From Clostridia bacterium (GTDB lineage: Bacteria > Bacillota > Clostridia > Christensenellales > Aristaeellaceae), in NCBI GenBank assembly GCA_017552615.1, contig JAFZPI010000023.1, positions 57,264 through 121,263 of the forward strand: a DNA stretch of 64,000 bases, in the 5' to 3' direction. Position 1 is the first letter of the stretch. The number at the start of each line of letters is the position of its first letter. The position numbers and the translations under genes are program-made. The notes under the pieces were generated by a model. That model made no database searches and was not told the DNA's origin. It saw only the letters and a list, made by a program, of their open reading frames with translations. Positions 9,437 through 18,156 of the stretch are shown here, in pieces.

Positions 9437-10377
9437 GTGCCCACCTTCCTCAGCATCGACTGGATCGCCTTGTTGCAGAGAATCATGACCAGGAACAGCA
9501 CCGTTGCGATGGCGGAAGCGTAGCCCATCTCAAAGCGGGAGAAGCCATAGTCGAACAGGTGCGTAACGATGGTGCGCGCAGCGTAGTCCGTCGAGGGATA
9601 GCCCGCCAGCGCGCGGGGCACATCGCTGACATTGAAGGCCGAGGTGATGGACATGACCGCACCGAAGAGCAGCATGGGCTTCATGCTCGGCAGGGTGATG
9701 TGGTAGAGTTCCTGCCAGCGGTTGCGGACGCCGTCCACATAGCCCGCCTCGTACAGCGCGCGGTCCACGCTCTGGAGGCCAGCCACGAAGGACAGGAAGC
9801 CCGTGCCCATGCTCATCCACAGGATGACGATGATGATGACCGTCAGGATGTAGCGAGGATCGGCCAGCCAGAGGTACGGAGCGTCGATCAGGCCGAAGTT
9901 CAGCAGGAAGGAATTCAGGTAGCCGTACGCGTCACCCCGGAAAATGATCGAGAAGATGTAGTAGGCGTTGCCCGCGATGGACGGGGCGTAGAACACAACC
10001 ACGGCGATCGTGCGCAGCCAGCGGGGCAGCTCATTGATGAACCAGGCGAACAGGAAGGAGAGGATATACCCGATCGGGCCCGTGACCACCGCGATCACGA
10101 ACGTGTTCTTGATGGCGGTCAGGAAGACCTCGTCCTGCAAGACCAGGTTGATGTAGTTCTGGAAGCCGATGAAGCGCGCCGGCTCCAGGATGTTGTAGTA
10201 GGTGAAGGAATAGAAGATGGACGTACAGATGGGCAGGATGAAGAAGGTGAAGAACAGCAGCGCGTAGGGGAACAGGAAGAGGTAGCAAACTTTCATTTTG
10301 CCGGCCTTCTTCAGTCCGTAGCTGAAGTTCTCACGCTTGATCGCCAGGTAGCCCTTTCTTTTCTCGGCAGCCTGCAT
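9433..10377 (-). CDS. Sugar ABC transporter permease (MalF/UgpA/LplB type)
   Basis: A 314-residue protein of normal family length with six predicted membrane helices. The first is PYALLFFTFFILPICTSIFY, which together with the following periplasmic loop is characteristic of MalF-like subunits. The EAA loop reads EAGYVDGVRNRWQELYHITLP near residues 225-245. It should pair with the downstream MalG-type subunit to form the translocation channel for an oligosaccharide. GGAGGGAAACCGT precedes the ATG. It starts 25 bp after the solute-binding-protein gene and overlaps the next gene by four bases, so all three are co-transcribed. Confidence 0.92.
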   Translation of the reverse strand: MQAAEKRKGYLAIKRENFSYGLKKAGKMKVCYLFLFPYALLFFTFFILPICTSIFYSFTYYNILEPARFIGFQNYINLVLQDEVFLTAIKNTFVIAVVTGPIGYILSFLFAWFINELPRWLRTIAVVVFYAPSIAGNAYYIFSIIFRGDAYGYLNSFLLNFGLIDAPYLWLADPRYILTVIIIVILWMSMGTGFLSFVAGLQSVDRALYEAGYVDGVRNRWQELYHITLPSMKPMLLFGAVMSITSAFNVSDVPRALAGYPSTDYAARTIVTHLFDYGFSRFEMGYASAIATVLFLVMILCNKAIQSMLRKVGT

Positions 10378-10402
10378 ACGGTTTCCCTCCTTTCCTTCTT
10401 AT

Positions 10403-13400
10403 TTATTGGTCGCCCGGAGCTTCGCTCCCGGCCGGTGTTTCTTCGTTTTTCTTTTTCAGCCATTCCTCCAGCTCCTGCTGGGTGGTGGGCAGGCCGAACT
10501 CCCTGCGTTTGATGCGGATCTCTTCATTGATGGTCTGCGTGTAGGTCAGGAGAGTCTCACGGGCGTCTGCCTTCTCGTTGATGACCTTGCGGATCGCGTT
10601 GGTCATGTGACGGGTCGTGGAGTAGCCGCCTGCGATCTCCGGGAAGCCGTGCGTCCAGGCCATCTGGGTCGTCAGGACTTCCAGCTGCGCATCGGACCAG
10701 CCCAGTTCGGTGATGGCCTTCTTGTTAGCGGTCACGTAACGGGCGGAGTTGCCCAGCACGCTTTCCATCTCGCGGCCGAAATTCTTCTGGGTCTCGGCGT
10801 CGGTCCACCACTGCAGGAAGGTCCAGGCCTTCTTCCGCATCTGGTCGTCGTCGGTCTTGATGATCATGCAGCACAGGCCCTGGGCATGGACGGTGCGGTT
10901 GACGTGGTCCTCGGCGATCTCGCCGGTGTTGTAGACCCGCACTTCCTCATCCTCGATCAAAGTTCCCGGGAAGTAGGTGAAGTCCCACAGGCCGCGGATC
11001 TCGGGTGCGGAGACAGCCAGGGTGTTGTACATGGCGTAATTCGCGATGCCGATCGGCATCTCGCCGGTACGGAAGCGGCTCACGAAGTCGAAGACCGTCG
11101 GCAGACCGTAGTCGTTGTACAGCGATGTGTAGAGCTTGAAGGCGGCGACGCCGGCCTCGGTATCGATCTCGGTGCGCATCTTGTTGTCATCATAGATCCG
11201 ACCGCCGTGCTGGTAGATCAGGGAGTTCAGCACGGAGGTGTCCGGGTTGGTGATGTCGGGGTAAGCCACGCCGATGGACATGTTGTTGCCCTGGATCGTG
11301 GGCAGCAGGGCGATGATGTCCTTCCAGGTGCTCAGGTCTTCTTTGCTGATGCCCATTCCCGCCAGCACGTCTGTGCGGTAGAAGACGACAGCAAAATCCT
11401 GGGTCTCCGGCAGGGCGTAGATCTTGTCATTGTATTCAAAGGCCTCGAACGCGCTGCCGTAATAGTCCTCGGCCACCTGGTCATAGTTCTTGACGGCGTA
11501 GGTACCGTCCTCCTCGGGCTCGAAGTTGGCGGCCACCCAATCCGCATCGAACTGGTTCATGTCCTCGACAGCATTGCGCATGGCGTAGTTGACAGGGAAC
11601 CAGGTGCCCACGGAGAGCACCACGTCCGGACCATTGCCGGCCACGACGGCGGTCAGCAGGGTGTCCGCCAGGACCAGCTTCACGTTCACGTGCACACCGT
11701 ACTTGTCGCCGTACTTTTCGGCGAAGTCCTGGTCGATCAGGGACTTCAGGACCGCGGACTGGTCGCGGCCGGTGGTGATCCAGACCTCAAGGGTCTTGTT
11801 TTCGGCGGTGTCCTCATACTTGTCGCCGAGGGCATCGTAGTCGACGGTATAAGAAGCCACCAGGGAGCGGATCTCGTGGCCCAGCCCGGCGAAGAAGCCC
11901 TGGTTAAGCGTCGGGAGCTTGTAGTCCTGGCCGCTGATGATGATCTGGTCGATGTCCAGCTTGGTCTCGGACATGTTCTGCATGGCCGTGCCGAGCGACG
12001 TGATGTTGTCCTTGAAGTTGGAGAACGCCTGCGTGATGCGCTCGGTGTGCACCACAAAGCCCTCCAGCTGCACGGCAAGCGTCTGGGCGACAGCCACGCG
12101 GTCGGATTTCTGGCCGGTGATCTTCACGGTGTCGTCGACCAGCTTGTAAAGGTTCTTGTACTCCAGGCCCATCCGCTCGATGATGTCGGGGTAGGTTCCT
12201 TCCAGATTGTAATCGCGGAAGCGGTCGGGATTGACGCCGGTATAAACCAGGATGCGGCGGTAGATCTCGTTCAGCCGTTCCACGGAATTCTTCATTTCCT
12301 GCAGGATCGGGCCCATCTCGCCAAGCGTGGCCTCCAGGCGGATCGTGTGCGTGCCCGCCTCGAGATAGAACAGGGCGTCCTCCTTTCCCTCTCCGACCGT
12401 GCGCTGGAGCGTGTACATGTTCCAGGCGTTATCATAGCCAAAAGCCAGGGACGAGACCTCGTCGAAGGGGACTTCGTCATCGATGTACAGCGTACGGCAG
12501 CTCAGGGCGCCGCGCTGGTGATTCTGCCGGGCCTTGATGGTGATCTTGTACCAGCCGTTTTCCGGCACGTCAAAGTCCCACTCGATCCACTGCCCGGCGG
12601 CATTCCACGGATCGCCGCCGATGTAGTTGAAGACCGTGTGGTACACGTCATAGGGCTCCGTCGCGGAGGAAGAGCGGTCATACCGGGCATAAAGGGAAGG
12701 GGATGAAGAGCGGCGGTTGAAATCCTCCACGATTTCCGTCACAGCCGCCTGGTCCTTCGTCGCGGTCTCATGCTTGAGCACAACGCCTTCGCCCTCGATG
12801 GTCGTGGCCCAGGCGCGGGCCGCGGCGCTGGTCTCCGCGGTTGCGCCTTCGTACCGCTCCTGCATGTCCGCCACGTACTCGTCATAGGTACGGAAAGGCT
12901 CCACGGGCTTCAGGGTGATCGCCATGATGTCCATCGGCTCGTTCACGGCATAGAGCGCGATGCGGTTGACACCCGCCTGCAGGTGGACCTGGTAGGGTTC
13001 CACGACATAACCCATGGCGTCCTTGACCAGAACGGTCTGCCAGTCATGGATCTCCTGCTGGGAGGGGCGGCGCTGGTTATCCTGGTTGTCGAAGCGGCGC
13101 TCCAGGGCGAGCTCGCCGTCATGCCAGATCCGGTAGAACATCAGGGAGTCCGCGCCGTCAAAGGGGATCGCCAGCCCGACGGGCACGGGGGCCGCCTCCG
13201 GATCGTCCGGGTTCTCCTTCACGGAGCCGTCGTCCACATAGAGGGCACGTTCAAGGTCCACACCGCGGCTCTCCGGGGCGCGGTAGCGGATTTCGATGTT
13301 GACCATGGCCTCCTGCGGCATATCGACCGTCCAGACCACAAAAGAACCGCTCTCGGTGCGGAGATACGTCCCCGTCTCGTCGGTTTCCTCCCTGGCCAGA

Positions 13401-13678
13401 CCGCCGTCGGCCTCCGCGTCCGGCACGACAGCACCGTCCACCAGCTTCGCGGTCTCAAAGGACAGCACTTTAACCGTGTAGTCCTCCGCCAGGGGCTCGA
13501 GATCCGCATGGCTGGACAGATAGTAGCTGTAGCCGTCCGTGCTTTCCAGCGCGCTCAGGTCCTGATCCTGATACTTCTTCTCGAAGGTCTCGGTACCGCC
13601 GGAAGCGACGACCAAAACCACGATCAAAGCCGCGATCACTGCGAGCGTCACGAGAACACGAATCCATTTCTTCTTCAT
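10403..13678 (-). CDS. Extracellular solute-binding protein fused to N-terminal CBM-like domains
   Basis: The 1091-residue protein starts at the ATG preceded by GGGGAG, which lies just before an anchor helix (residues about 6-28, VLVTLAVIAALIVVLVVASGG). There is no lipobox cysteine, so it appears to be held by an uncleaved signal anchor. Two beta-sandwich, CBM-like domains follow, at about 100-290 and 330-480 ('FVVWTVDMP...VNIEIRYRAP' and 'IEWDFDVPENGWYKITIKA'). A helical segment (about 480-620) comes next, then a family-1 type solute-binding domain from about 630 (LEVWITTGRDQSAVLKSLI) to 1060. The tail is Glu/Lys-rich. Standard binding proteins are about 400-450 residues, so this one is more than twice normal length. 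It is the first gene of the operon, behind a strong promoter at 13784-13812. Confidence 0.85.
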   Translation of the reverse strand: MKKKWIRVLVTLAVIAALIVVLVVASGGTETFEKKYQDQDLSALESTDGYSYYLSSHADLEPLAEDYTVKVLSFETAKLVDGAVVPDAEADGGLAREETDETGTYLRTESGSFVVWTVDMPQEAMVNIEIRYRAPESRGVDLERALYVDDGSVKENPDDPEAAPVPVGLAIPFDGADSLMFYRIWHDGELALERRFDNQDNQRRPSQQEIHDWQTVLVKDAMGYVVEPYQVHLQAGVNRIALYAVNEPMDIMAITLKPVEPFRTYDEYVADMQERYEGATAETSAAARAWATTIEGEGVVLKHETATKDQAAVTEIVEDFNRRSSSPSLYARYDRSSSATEPYDVYHTVFNYIGGDPWNAAGQWIEWDFDVPENGWYKITIKARQNHQRGALSCRTLYIDDEVPFDEVSSLAFGYDNAWNMYTLQRTVGEGKEDALFYLEAGTHTIRLEATLGEMGPILQEMKNSVERLNEIYRRILVYTGVNPDRFRDYNLEGTYPDIIERMGLEYKNLYKLVDDTVKITGQKSDRVAVAQTLAVQLEGFVVHTERITQAFSNFKDNITSLGTAMQNMSETKLDIDQIIISGQDYKLPTLNQGFFAGLGHEIRSLVASYTVDYDALGDKYEDTAENKTLEVWITTGRDQSAVLKSLIDQDFAEKYGDKYGVHVNVKLVLADTLLTAVVAGNGPDVVLSVGTWFPVNYAMRNAVEDMNQFDADWVAANFEPEEDGTYAVKNYDQVAEDYYGSAFEAFEYNDKIYALPETQDFAVVFYRTDVLAGMGISKEDLSTWKDIIALLPTIQGNNMSIGVAYPDITNPDTSVLNSLIYQHGGRIYDDNKMRTEIDTEAGVAAFKLYTSLYNDYGLPTVFDFVSRFRTGEMPIGIANYAMYNTLAVSAPEIRGLWDFTYFPGTLIEDEEVRVYNTGEIAEDHVNRTVHAQGLCCMIIKTDDDQMRKKAWTFLQWWTDAETQKNFGREMESVLGNSARYVTANKKAITELGWSDAQLEVLTTQMAWTHGFPEIAGGYSTTRHMTNAIRKVINEKADARETLLTYTQTINEEIRIKRREFGLPTTQQELEEWLKKKNEETPAGSEAPGDQ

Positions 13679-13783
13679 AGACTTGCTCCCCTGTCCGTGT
13701 GGCGTTGCGCCGGAACCCTCCGGCAAAAAGTGATGGTATTTGGACACCAAAAAAACGATTTTTACAAATATGAATCCGCGTGA

Positions 13784-13812
13784 ATTATAGCGCGGTTTGG
13801 CGGCCATGTCAA
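13784..13812 (-). promoter_or_regulatory. Sigma-A type promoter of the solute-binding protein/ABC operon
   Basis: On the minus strand a perfect -35 TTGACA (13812-13807) and a perfect -10 TATAAT (13789-13784) are separated by 17 bp. This leaves a leader of about 100 nt before the first gene. Confidence 0.85.
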
Positions 13813-13844
13813 TAATTGTTCAAAATTAGTTCATCTGACGACAG

Positions 13845-13898
13845 AAAAGCCCCGGCGCGGTTTTTGCAGTCTTTCGGCCAATCCGCACCGGGGCTTTC
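13845..13898 (-). terminator. Rho-independent terminator after mscS
   Basis: On the minus strand GCCCCGGTGCGG pairs with CCGCGCCGGGGC across an AT-containing loop and is followed by TTTTCT. It lies just past the stop of the MscS-family gene and separates it from the ABC operon. Confidence 0.75.
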
Positions 13899-13918
13899 GA
13901 CGGGGCATTTGGGTTTGA

Positions 13919-14719
13919 TTATGACTTCATATGCACATCAAGCTGGGGGTAGGGGATGGTGATGCCGGCGGCGTCGAGGGCCGCCTTACCGTTTTCGAGC
14001 AGGGAGAAATAGACGTCCCAGTAGACTTCGTTCTTCGCCCACACACGGATCACATAGTCCATGCTGGACGCGGCGTATTCCTTCAGGTGCACCGCGGGAG
14101 CCGGGTCCGGGAGGATGTCCGGCGTGCGCGCCACCAGTTCGTTCAGCACGCGGAAGACCGTGGCCATATCGTTGTCATAGCTCGCGGAGAAGGTCACCTC
14201 CACGCGGCGGCGGCCCTCGCGGGTGAAGTTGGTGATCGGCGTGTTGGTCAGATTGCTGTTGGGCAGGACGATGTGTTTGCCGTCAAACGTGAGGATATCG
14301 GTATAAAACGCGCCGATGCCCTGCACGGTGCCCTCCAAATCATTCACCTTCACATACTCGCCCACGGCAATGGGCTTGAGGATCACGAGCAACACGCCGC
14401 CGATCAGATTGCTCAGGGCACCCTGCATCGCCAGGGAGATGGCCACGCCTGCCGAAGCCACCAGGGCCACGACCGAGGTCATCGGGATGCCCATGATGCT
14501 CACAGCGGTCAGGATCACGATCAGGTAGAGCACGATGCGGATGAGGTTGCCGAGGAAGCTCCGGATCGTAGGCTCCATCCGCAGTTTGTCGCTCTTTTCG
14601 AGCCGCTTGCGGACCCATTTGGTCAGAAGGCGCACGATAAACAGGCCCACAATCAGCACCAGCAGCCCCAGTGCCAGCTTCAGCCCGTTTTCCTTCAGGA
14701 TTTTGATGATGTCTTCCAT
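13919..14719 (-). CDS. mscS: MscS-family small-conductance mechanosensitive channel
   Basis: The 266-residue length is normal for MscS. The first two helices are at about 12-32 and 58-80. The third, pore-lining helix near 85-115 carries the family pattern VALVASAGVAISLAMQGALSN, with alternating Ala and Gly. The cytoplasmic beta domain contains 'GTVQGIGAFYTDILTFDGKHIVLPNSNL' spread over about 135-165, the hallmark of MscS. The product should open under membrane tension and release solutes during hypo-osmotic shock. A terminator follows it and a hairpin precedes it, so it may form a single-gene unit, although no clear promoter is visible in the short upstream gap. Confidence 0.93.
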   Translation of the reverse strand: MEDIIKILKENGLKLALGLLVLIVGLFIVRLLTKWVRKRLEKSDKLRMEPTIRSFLGNLIRIVLYLIVILTAVSIMGIPMTSVVALVASAGVAISLAMQGALSNLIGGVLLVILKPIAVGEYVKVNDLEGTVQGIGAFYTDILTFDGKHIVLPNSNLTNTPITNFTREGRRRVEVTFSASYDNDMATVFRVLNELVARTPDILPDPAPAVHLKEYAASSMDYVIRVWAKNEVYWDVYFSLLENGKAALDAAGITIPYPQLDVHMKS

Positions 14720-14738
14720 ACCGTTCTCTCCCTGCTAA

Positions 14739-14774
14739 ATCGGCGCGCCCGTCGATCCCGGCAGGCGCGCCGAT
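14739..14774 (-). terminator. Hairpin between the SH3b protein gene and mscS
   Basis: ATCGGCGCGCC and GGCGCGCCGAT form a perfect 11-bp stem directly after the stop of the large SH3b gene. The following T-run is poor (TTAGC), so termination may be partial and allow read-through into mscS. Confidence 0.5.
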
Positions 14775-14779
14775 GGTTT

Positions 14780-17700
14780 TTACTTGTGCCCGTTCGGGGC
14801 GTTCAGCCATGCATACTCAATGGCTTGGGTGTTCAGGTAGTAGACGATCTTCGAGCCGTGGGTCTTGGAATTGGTGAAATGCATGCAGATCTGGCCCGGG
14901 AAATTGTTGTTGGAAATGTCACCCGCGCCGTAGTTGTGCGGCACACCGTAGAGCGCGCAGGCGAAGGTCCGGTTGCCGATCGTGATCAGGCACGGACGGC
15001 GCTGGTAAAGGTCCTTCTTCACGATCTCCTGGGGATTGGACACGCCGTAGATCGCGCAGAGACGCGCCGTATCCGTGGCGGTCAGGGGCTCGATGTCGGC
15101 GTGGTACGCGCCCGCCCAGCGGTGTGCCCACCAGACGATGCCGGTCTTCACGTCGTAGACCTTCACGTTGGCGCCGCGTGGCCAGAGTTCCTGGATGCCG
15201 CCGGTAAACCAGTCGATCTTCTCCGCCGGATAGATGATGAAGCTCATGTCGCTGCCATCAGCCGTACCCACAGGCACCGTGTTGAACAGCTTATGCTGCG
15301 TCGCGGAGCCCGCGATACCGTCAACCGTGAGGCCCTTGGCGGACTGGAACGCCTTGACCGCGTCTTCGACCGCCGTCGTATAACTGCTGGTGACGGCGCC
15401 GGTATAATAGCCCTGGTTGATCAGCGCCTGGACGAGGTTCTTGACGGGCGTGCCGGAGGAACCCACTTTCAGGATCGTATAGCTGGCCTCCTGCTGCGAG
15501 GAGACAATAACCGCGGGGCTATCCCCCGTGTTGGAGGTCGGTGTGGGTGTCGGGGTGGGTGTCACGACGGGAAGGGCACTGCCGTTCGCCTGGCACTCTG
15601 TGACACAGTCGCCGCGGAGCCAGCCCACGCCGTAGGTGGTGGTCACGCGGTACCAGTCATAGTTGCCGGAATGCTTCTTGCTCGTATAGGCAAAGACCTT
15701 GTTGCGCGCCACCTGGCCAAGAACCACCTTGCCGCCGGCGGTCGAGCGGACGTTGACGCCGCCCTTGGTCGTCTTGACATAGCCGTTGGGTTCGGGCGTG
15801 GCGGTCACGGCCGGTTCGACGGTGACGGAGGGATTGGCAGCGATGTAGGCCGCGTATTCTTCCGCAGAAAGGACTTTCACACAGGAACCCAGCACCCACA
15901 GGGACTTGCCGTTATGGATCACGCTGTACCAGGTGCTTCCGCCCACAGTCTTGAAATCCGTATAGGTCAGAACGGTGCCCAGTTTGACCTGCTCCACGGC
16001 CTGGGCGTCCTTGGAGGCCGCCTTGCGCAGCCACACGCCCGTCAGGGTCGTCTGCACGACGTTCACGGGGGTGGGTGTCGGCGCCGGGGTCGGCGTGGGC
16101 GTCACGGTGACCACAGGGATGCCCTGGCCCGCGAGATACGCCTGAACCTGTTCGTCGGTGAGCTGGACCGCGCAGTCATCGCGGATGTAGCCGATCCGGT
16201 TATTGACCGTCACGGGATACCAGCCGTACTTGTCCTTGGACACTTTCGCGCCTGCAATGGGCAGGACCGTGCCTTTCTTCACCTGCGTGAAGGTATCGCC
16301 TGCGGCCTCCTTGCGCACGTTGGTGCCGGCTTTGGTCACCTGGATATAGCCGTAGACCACATTCCCGGCAGGGGTGGGGGTCGCAGTCTGGGGCGCAGGT
16401 GTCACGGGCGAGACGTTGCCGCTCGCGTCGGTCACGACCACGCAGTCTCCGCGCAGGTAGCCGGTGCGGCCGGAAGCCGCCTTGACGGGATACCAGGTGT
16501 AGAACCCGGAGGATACAGAAGGTCCGGTGACCGGGAGGATCACGTTGATCGCGATCTGCTCCAGGCTTGCGCCGGCTGGTTTGTCGCGAAGGTTCACACC
16601 GGTGGCGACGGTCTTCACATAGCCGTAGCTCGCCGGGACCGGGGTAGGTGTGGGCGTGACGGAAGCGGGAGCCACCGTCTCCGTGTCCAGCAGGGTGCCG
16701 TCAGCGTTGCAGGCGGCCACGCAGTCATCGCGCAGGTAGCCCTTGAGGTTGTCCACCTGGACATAATACCAGTGATAACCCTCTTCTTCCACGGGGCCTG
16801 CCAGCCAGGCCGCCACGGTATTCCGCTTGAGCTGAACGATGACGCTGCCCGCGGGCTTCAACCGCAGGTTGACATCGCCCTTGATGGTCTTCAGATAGCC
16901 GAGGATCACGGTGGCATCGCCGGAAGACGCCGGTGCAGCCGTGTTTGTTCCGGTCCCGCCCTGGTTCGTAGGCGCGGTGCCTTCCGCCGAGGTCAGCTGG
17001 ACCGCGTCGCCTTTCACATAGTAGGTGCTTCCGAGATAACTGACGGGATACCAGCTCATGCCCGCCATCATCGTGGGTACGCCCACGATCGGCAAGGTCG
17101 AGCCGATGCCGCTCCACTCCGCATTGGAAACTCCGTTGGGGGAGAGGTACAGGGGCGTGCTGTTCAGCATGAGGCGTGCATAATCACCGCTGCCGGCCAC
17201 CGGGGTCGGGGTGGGCGTGACGGTAGCAGGCGCATTTCCGCTGTCGCTGGGCACGGGCGTCGGGGTCACCGAGCCCGGGATCGGCGTGGGGGTACCCGCG
17301 GAGCCGGAATCCAGCACCTGGATGAACGGGCCCTGGATATAGCCGATCACGCCGCCGTAGGCGACCTGATACCAGGGATCGGGATCATTGGCCGCGGGGA
17401 TGGACAACAGGTCCACGATGGTATTGCGATCCACCTTACCCAAAACATAGGCCTTCAGGCTGGGCTCCTGGCGGATATTGACCCCGCTGTTGGTCAGGCG
17501 GCCCGTGGCTCCGTTGGTCTTAAGGCCGTAACTGCCCGGCGCGTTGACCGGATTGGACTCCCAGGCCTTGGCATCGGCAGAAGAGAGCGGCGCAAAATAC
17601 TCGCCGTTGATATAACCGATATAGGTGTTGCCGCTGACGGAACCGGGCCACTCAAGGATCACCTTGTACCAGGTGGACTTCCCGTCCGACGTGGTCTCGA

Positions 17701-17905
17701 GGATCGAGGCCACCGTGCCAGTGTCTACCCGGAACCAGATCTCGCCCTTGGAGCTGGCCGTCTTGCGCACGGCGACCCCGGCGCTGTTGGTCTTGCCGTA
17801 GTTGCCCACCGCAAGGGCACTCCCCTGATCGGTCAGCGGGAGCAGCGCGATCAGCATGGCTGCCGTCAGCAGCGCTGCCAGCATCCGTCTCCATCCGTGC
17901 TTCAT
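14780..17905 (-). CDS. Large secreted multi-SH3b protein with peptidoglycan-binding domain and conserved unknown C-terminal domain
   Basis: A 1041-residue protein with a signal peptide (residues 1-32) and about eight SH3b-like units, recognised by phrases such as GVAVRKTA, GVNIRQEP, DVNLRLKP, GVNLRDKP, GTNVRKEA, GVWLRKAA and GVNVRSTA. Pro-Thr linkers of the TPTPTP type separate them. Near residues 815-880 lies a PG_binding_1 unit (ILKVGSSGTPVKNLVQALI...LTVDGIAGSATQ). The last 160 residues form a domain I recall from many Firmicute cell-wall proteins, with HADIEPLTATD, an ISNNNFPGQ segment and ICMHFTNSKTHGS. Its conserved His, Asp and Asn residues suggest an enzyme, but no function is assigned. 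GAGGTGAT lies before the ATG, and a good promoter sits at 17969-17997. Confidence 0.82.
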   Translation of the reverse strand: MKHGWRRMLAALLTAAMLIALLPLTDQGSALAVGNYGKTNSAGVAVRKTASSKGEIWFRVDTGTVASILETTSDGKSTWYKVILEWPGSVSGNTYIGYINGEYFAPLSSADAKAWESNPVNAPGSYGLKTNGATGRLTNSGVNIRQEPSLKAYVLGKVDRNTIVDLLSIPAANDPDPWYQVAYGGVIGYIQGPFIQVLDSGSAGTPTPIPGSVTPTPVPSDSGNAPATVTPTPTPVAGSGDYARLMLNSTPLYLSPNGVSNAEWSGIGSTLPIVGVPTMMAGMSWYPVSYLGSTYYVKGDAVQLTSAEGTAPTNQGGTGTNTAAPASSGDATVILGYLKTIKGDVNLRLKPAGSVIVQLKRNTVAAWLAGPVEEEGYHWYYVQVDNLKGYLRDDCVAACNADGTLLDTETVAPASVTPTPTPVPASYGYVKTVATGVNLRDKPAGASLEQIAINVILPVTGPSVSSGFYTWYPVKAASGRTGYLRGDCVVVTDASGNVSPVTPAPQTATPTPAGNVVYGYIQVTKAGTNVRKEAAGDTFTQVKKGTVLPIAGAKVSKDKYGWYPVTVNNRIGYIRDDCAVQLTDEQVQAYLAGQGIPVVTVTPTPTPAPTPTPVNVVQTTLTGVWLRKAASKDAQAVEQVKLGTVLTYTDFKTVGGSTWYSVIHNGKSLWVLGSCVKVLSAEEYAAYIAANPSVTVEPAVTATPEPNGYVKTTKGGVNVRSTAGGKVVLGQVARNKVFAYTSKKHSGNYDWYRVTTTYGVGWLRGDCVTECQANGSALPVVTPTPTPTPTSNTGDSPAVIVSSQQEASYTILKVGSSGTPVKNLVQALINQGYYTGAVTSSYTTAVEDAVKAFQSAKGLTVDGIAGSATQHKLFNTVPVGTADGSDMSFIIYPAEKIDWFTGGIQELWPRGANVKVYDVKTGIVWWAHRWAGAYHADIEPLTATDTARLCAIYGVSNPQEIVKKDLYQRRPCLITIGNRTFACALYGVPHNYGAGDISNNNFPGQICMHFTNSKTHGSKIVYYLNTQAIEYAWLNAPNGHK

Positions 17906-17968
17906 CCGATATCACCTCATCGCGTGAATAAATGCCATTTGGGCATGTTTGTTTCAATATACACGACT

Positions 17969-17997
17969 ATTCTATTGCGAAACTATTACATTGTCAA
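17969..17997 (-). promoter_or_regulatory. Promoter of the large SH3b gene
   Basis: Minus-strand -35 TTGACA (17997-17992) and -10 TAGAAT (17974-17969) with a 17-bp spacer. It is divergent from the promoter at 18068-18097. Confidence 0.75.
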
Positions 17998-18067
17998 GTC
18001 GTAATTCGCAACATTTGGCCCAAAATGTAACAATTTTCTTTCTTTACACTTCATACCGTCTCAACAC

Positions 18068-18097
18068 TTGACGAAAAACCGCAAAAGGTCGTATAAT
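18068..18097 (+). promoter_or_regulatory. Promoter of the small SH3b gene
   Basis: TTGACG (18068-18073) and TATAAT (18092-18097) are spaced 18 bp apart, about 60 bp before the ATG at 18157. Confidence 0.8.
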
Positions 18098-18156
18098 GAT
18101 AAAAAAGAAGGACTTCTTTCAATATCTATACCGCATATACTGGGAGGGATACCGAT

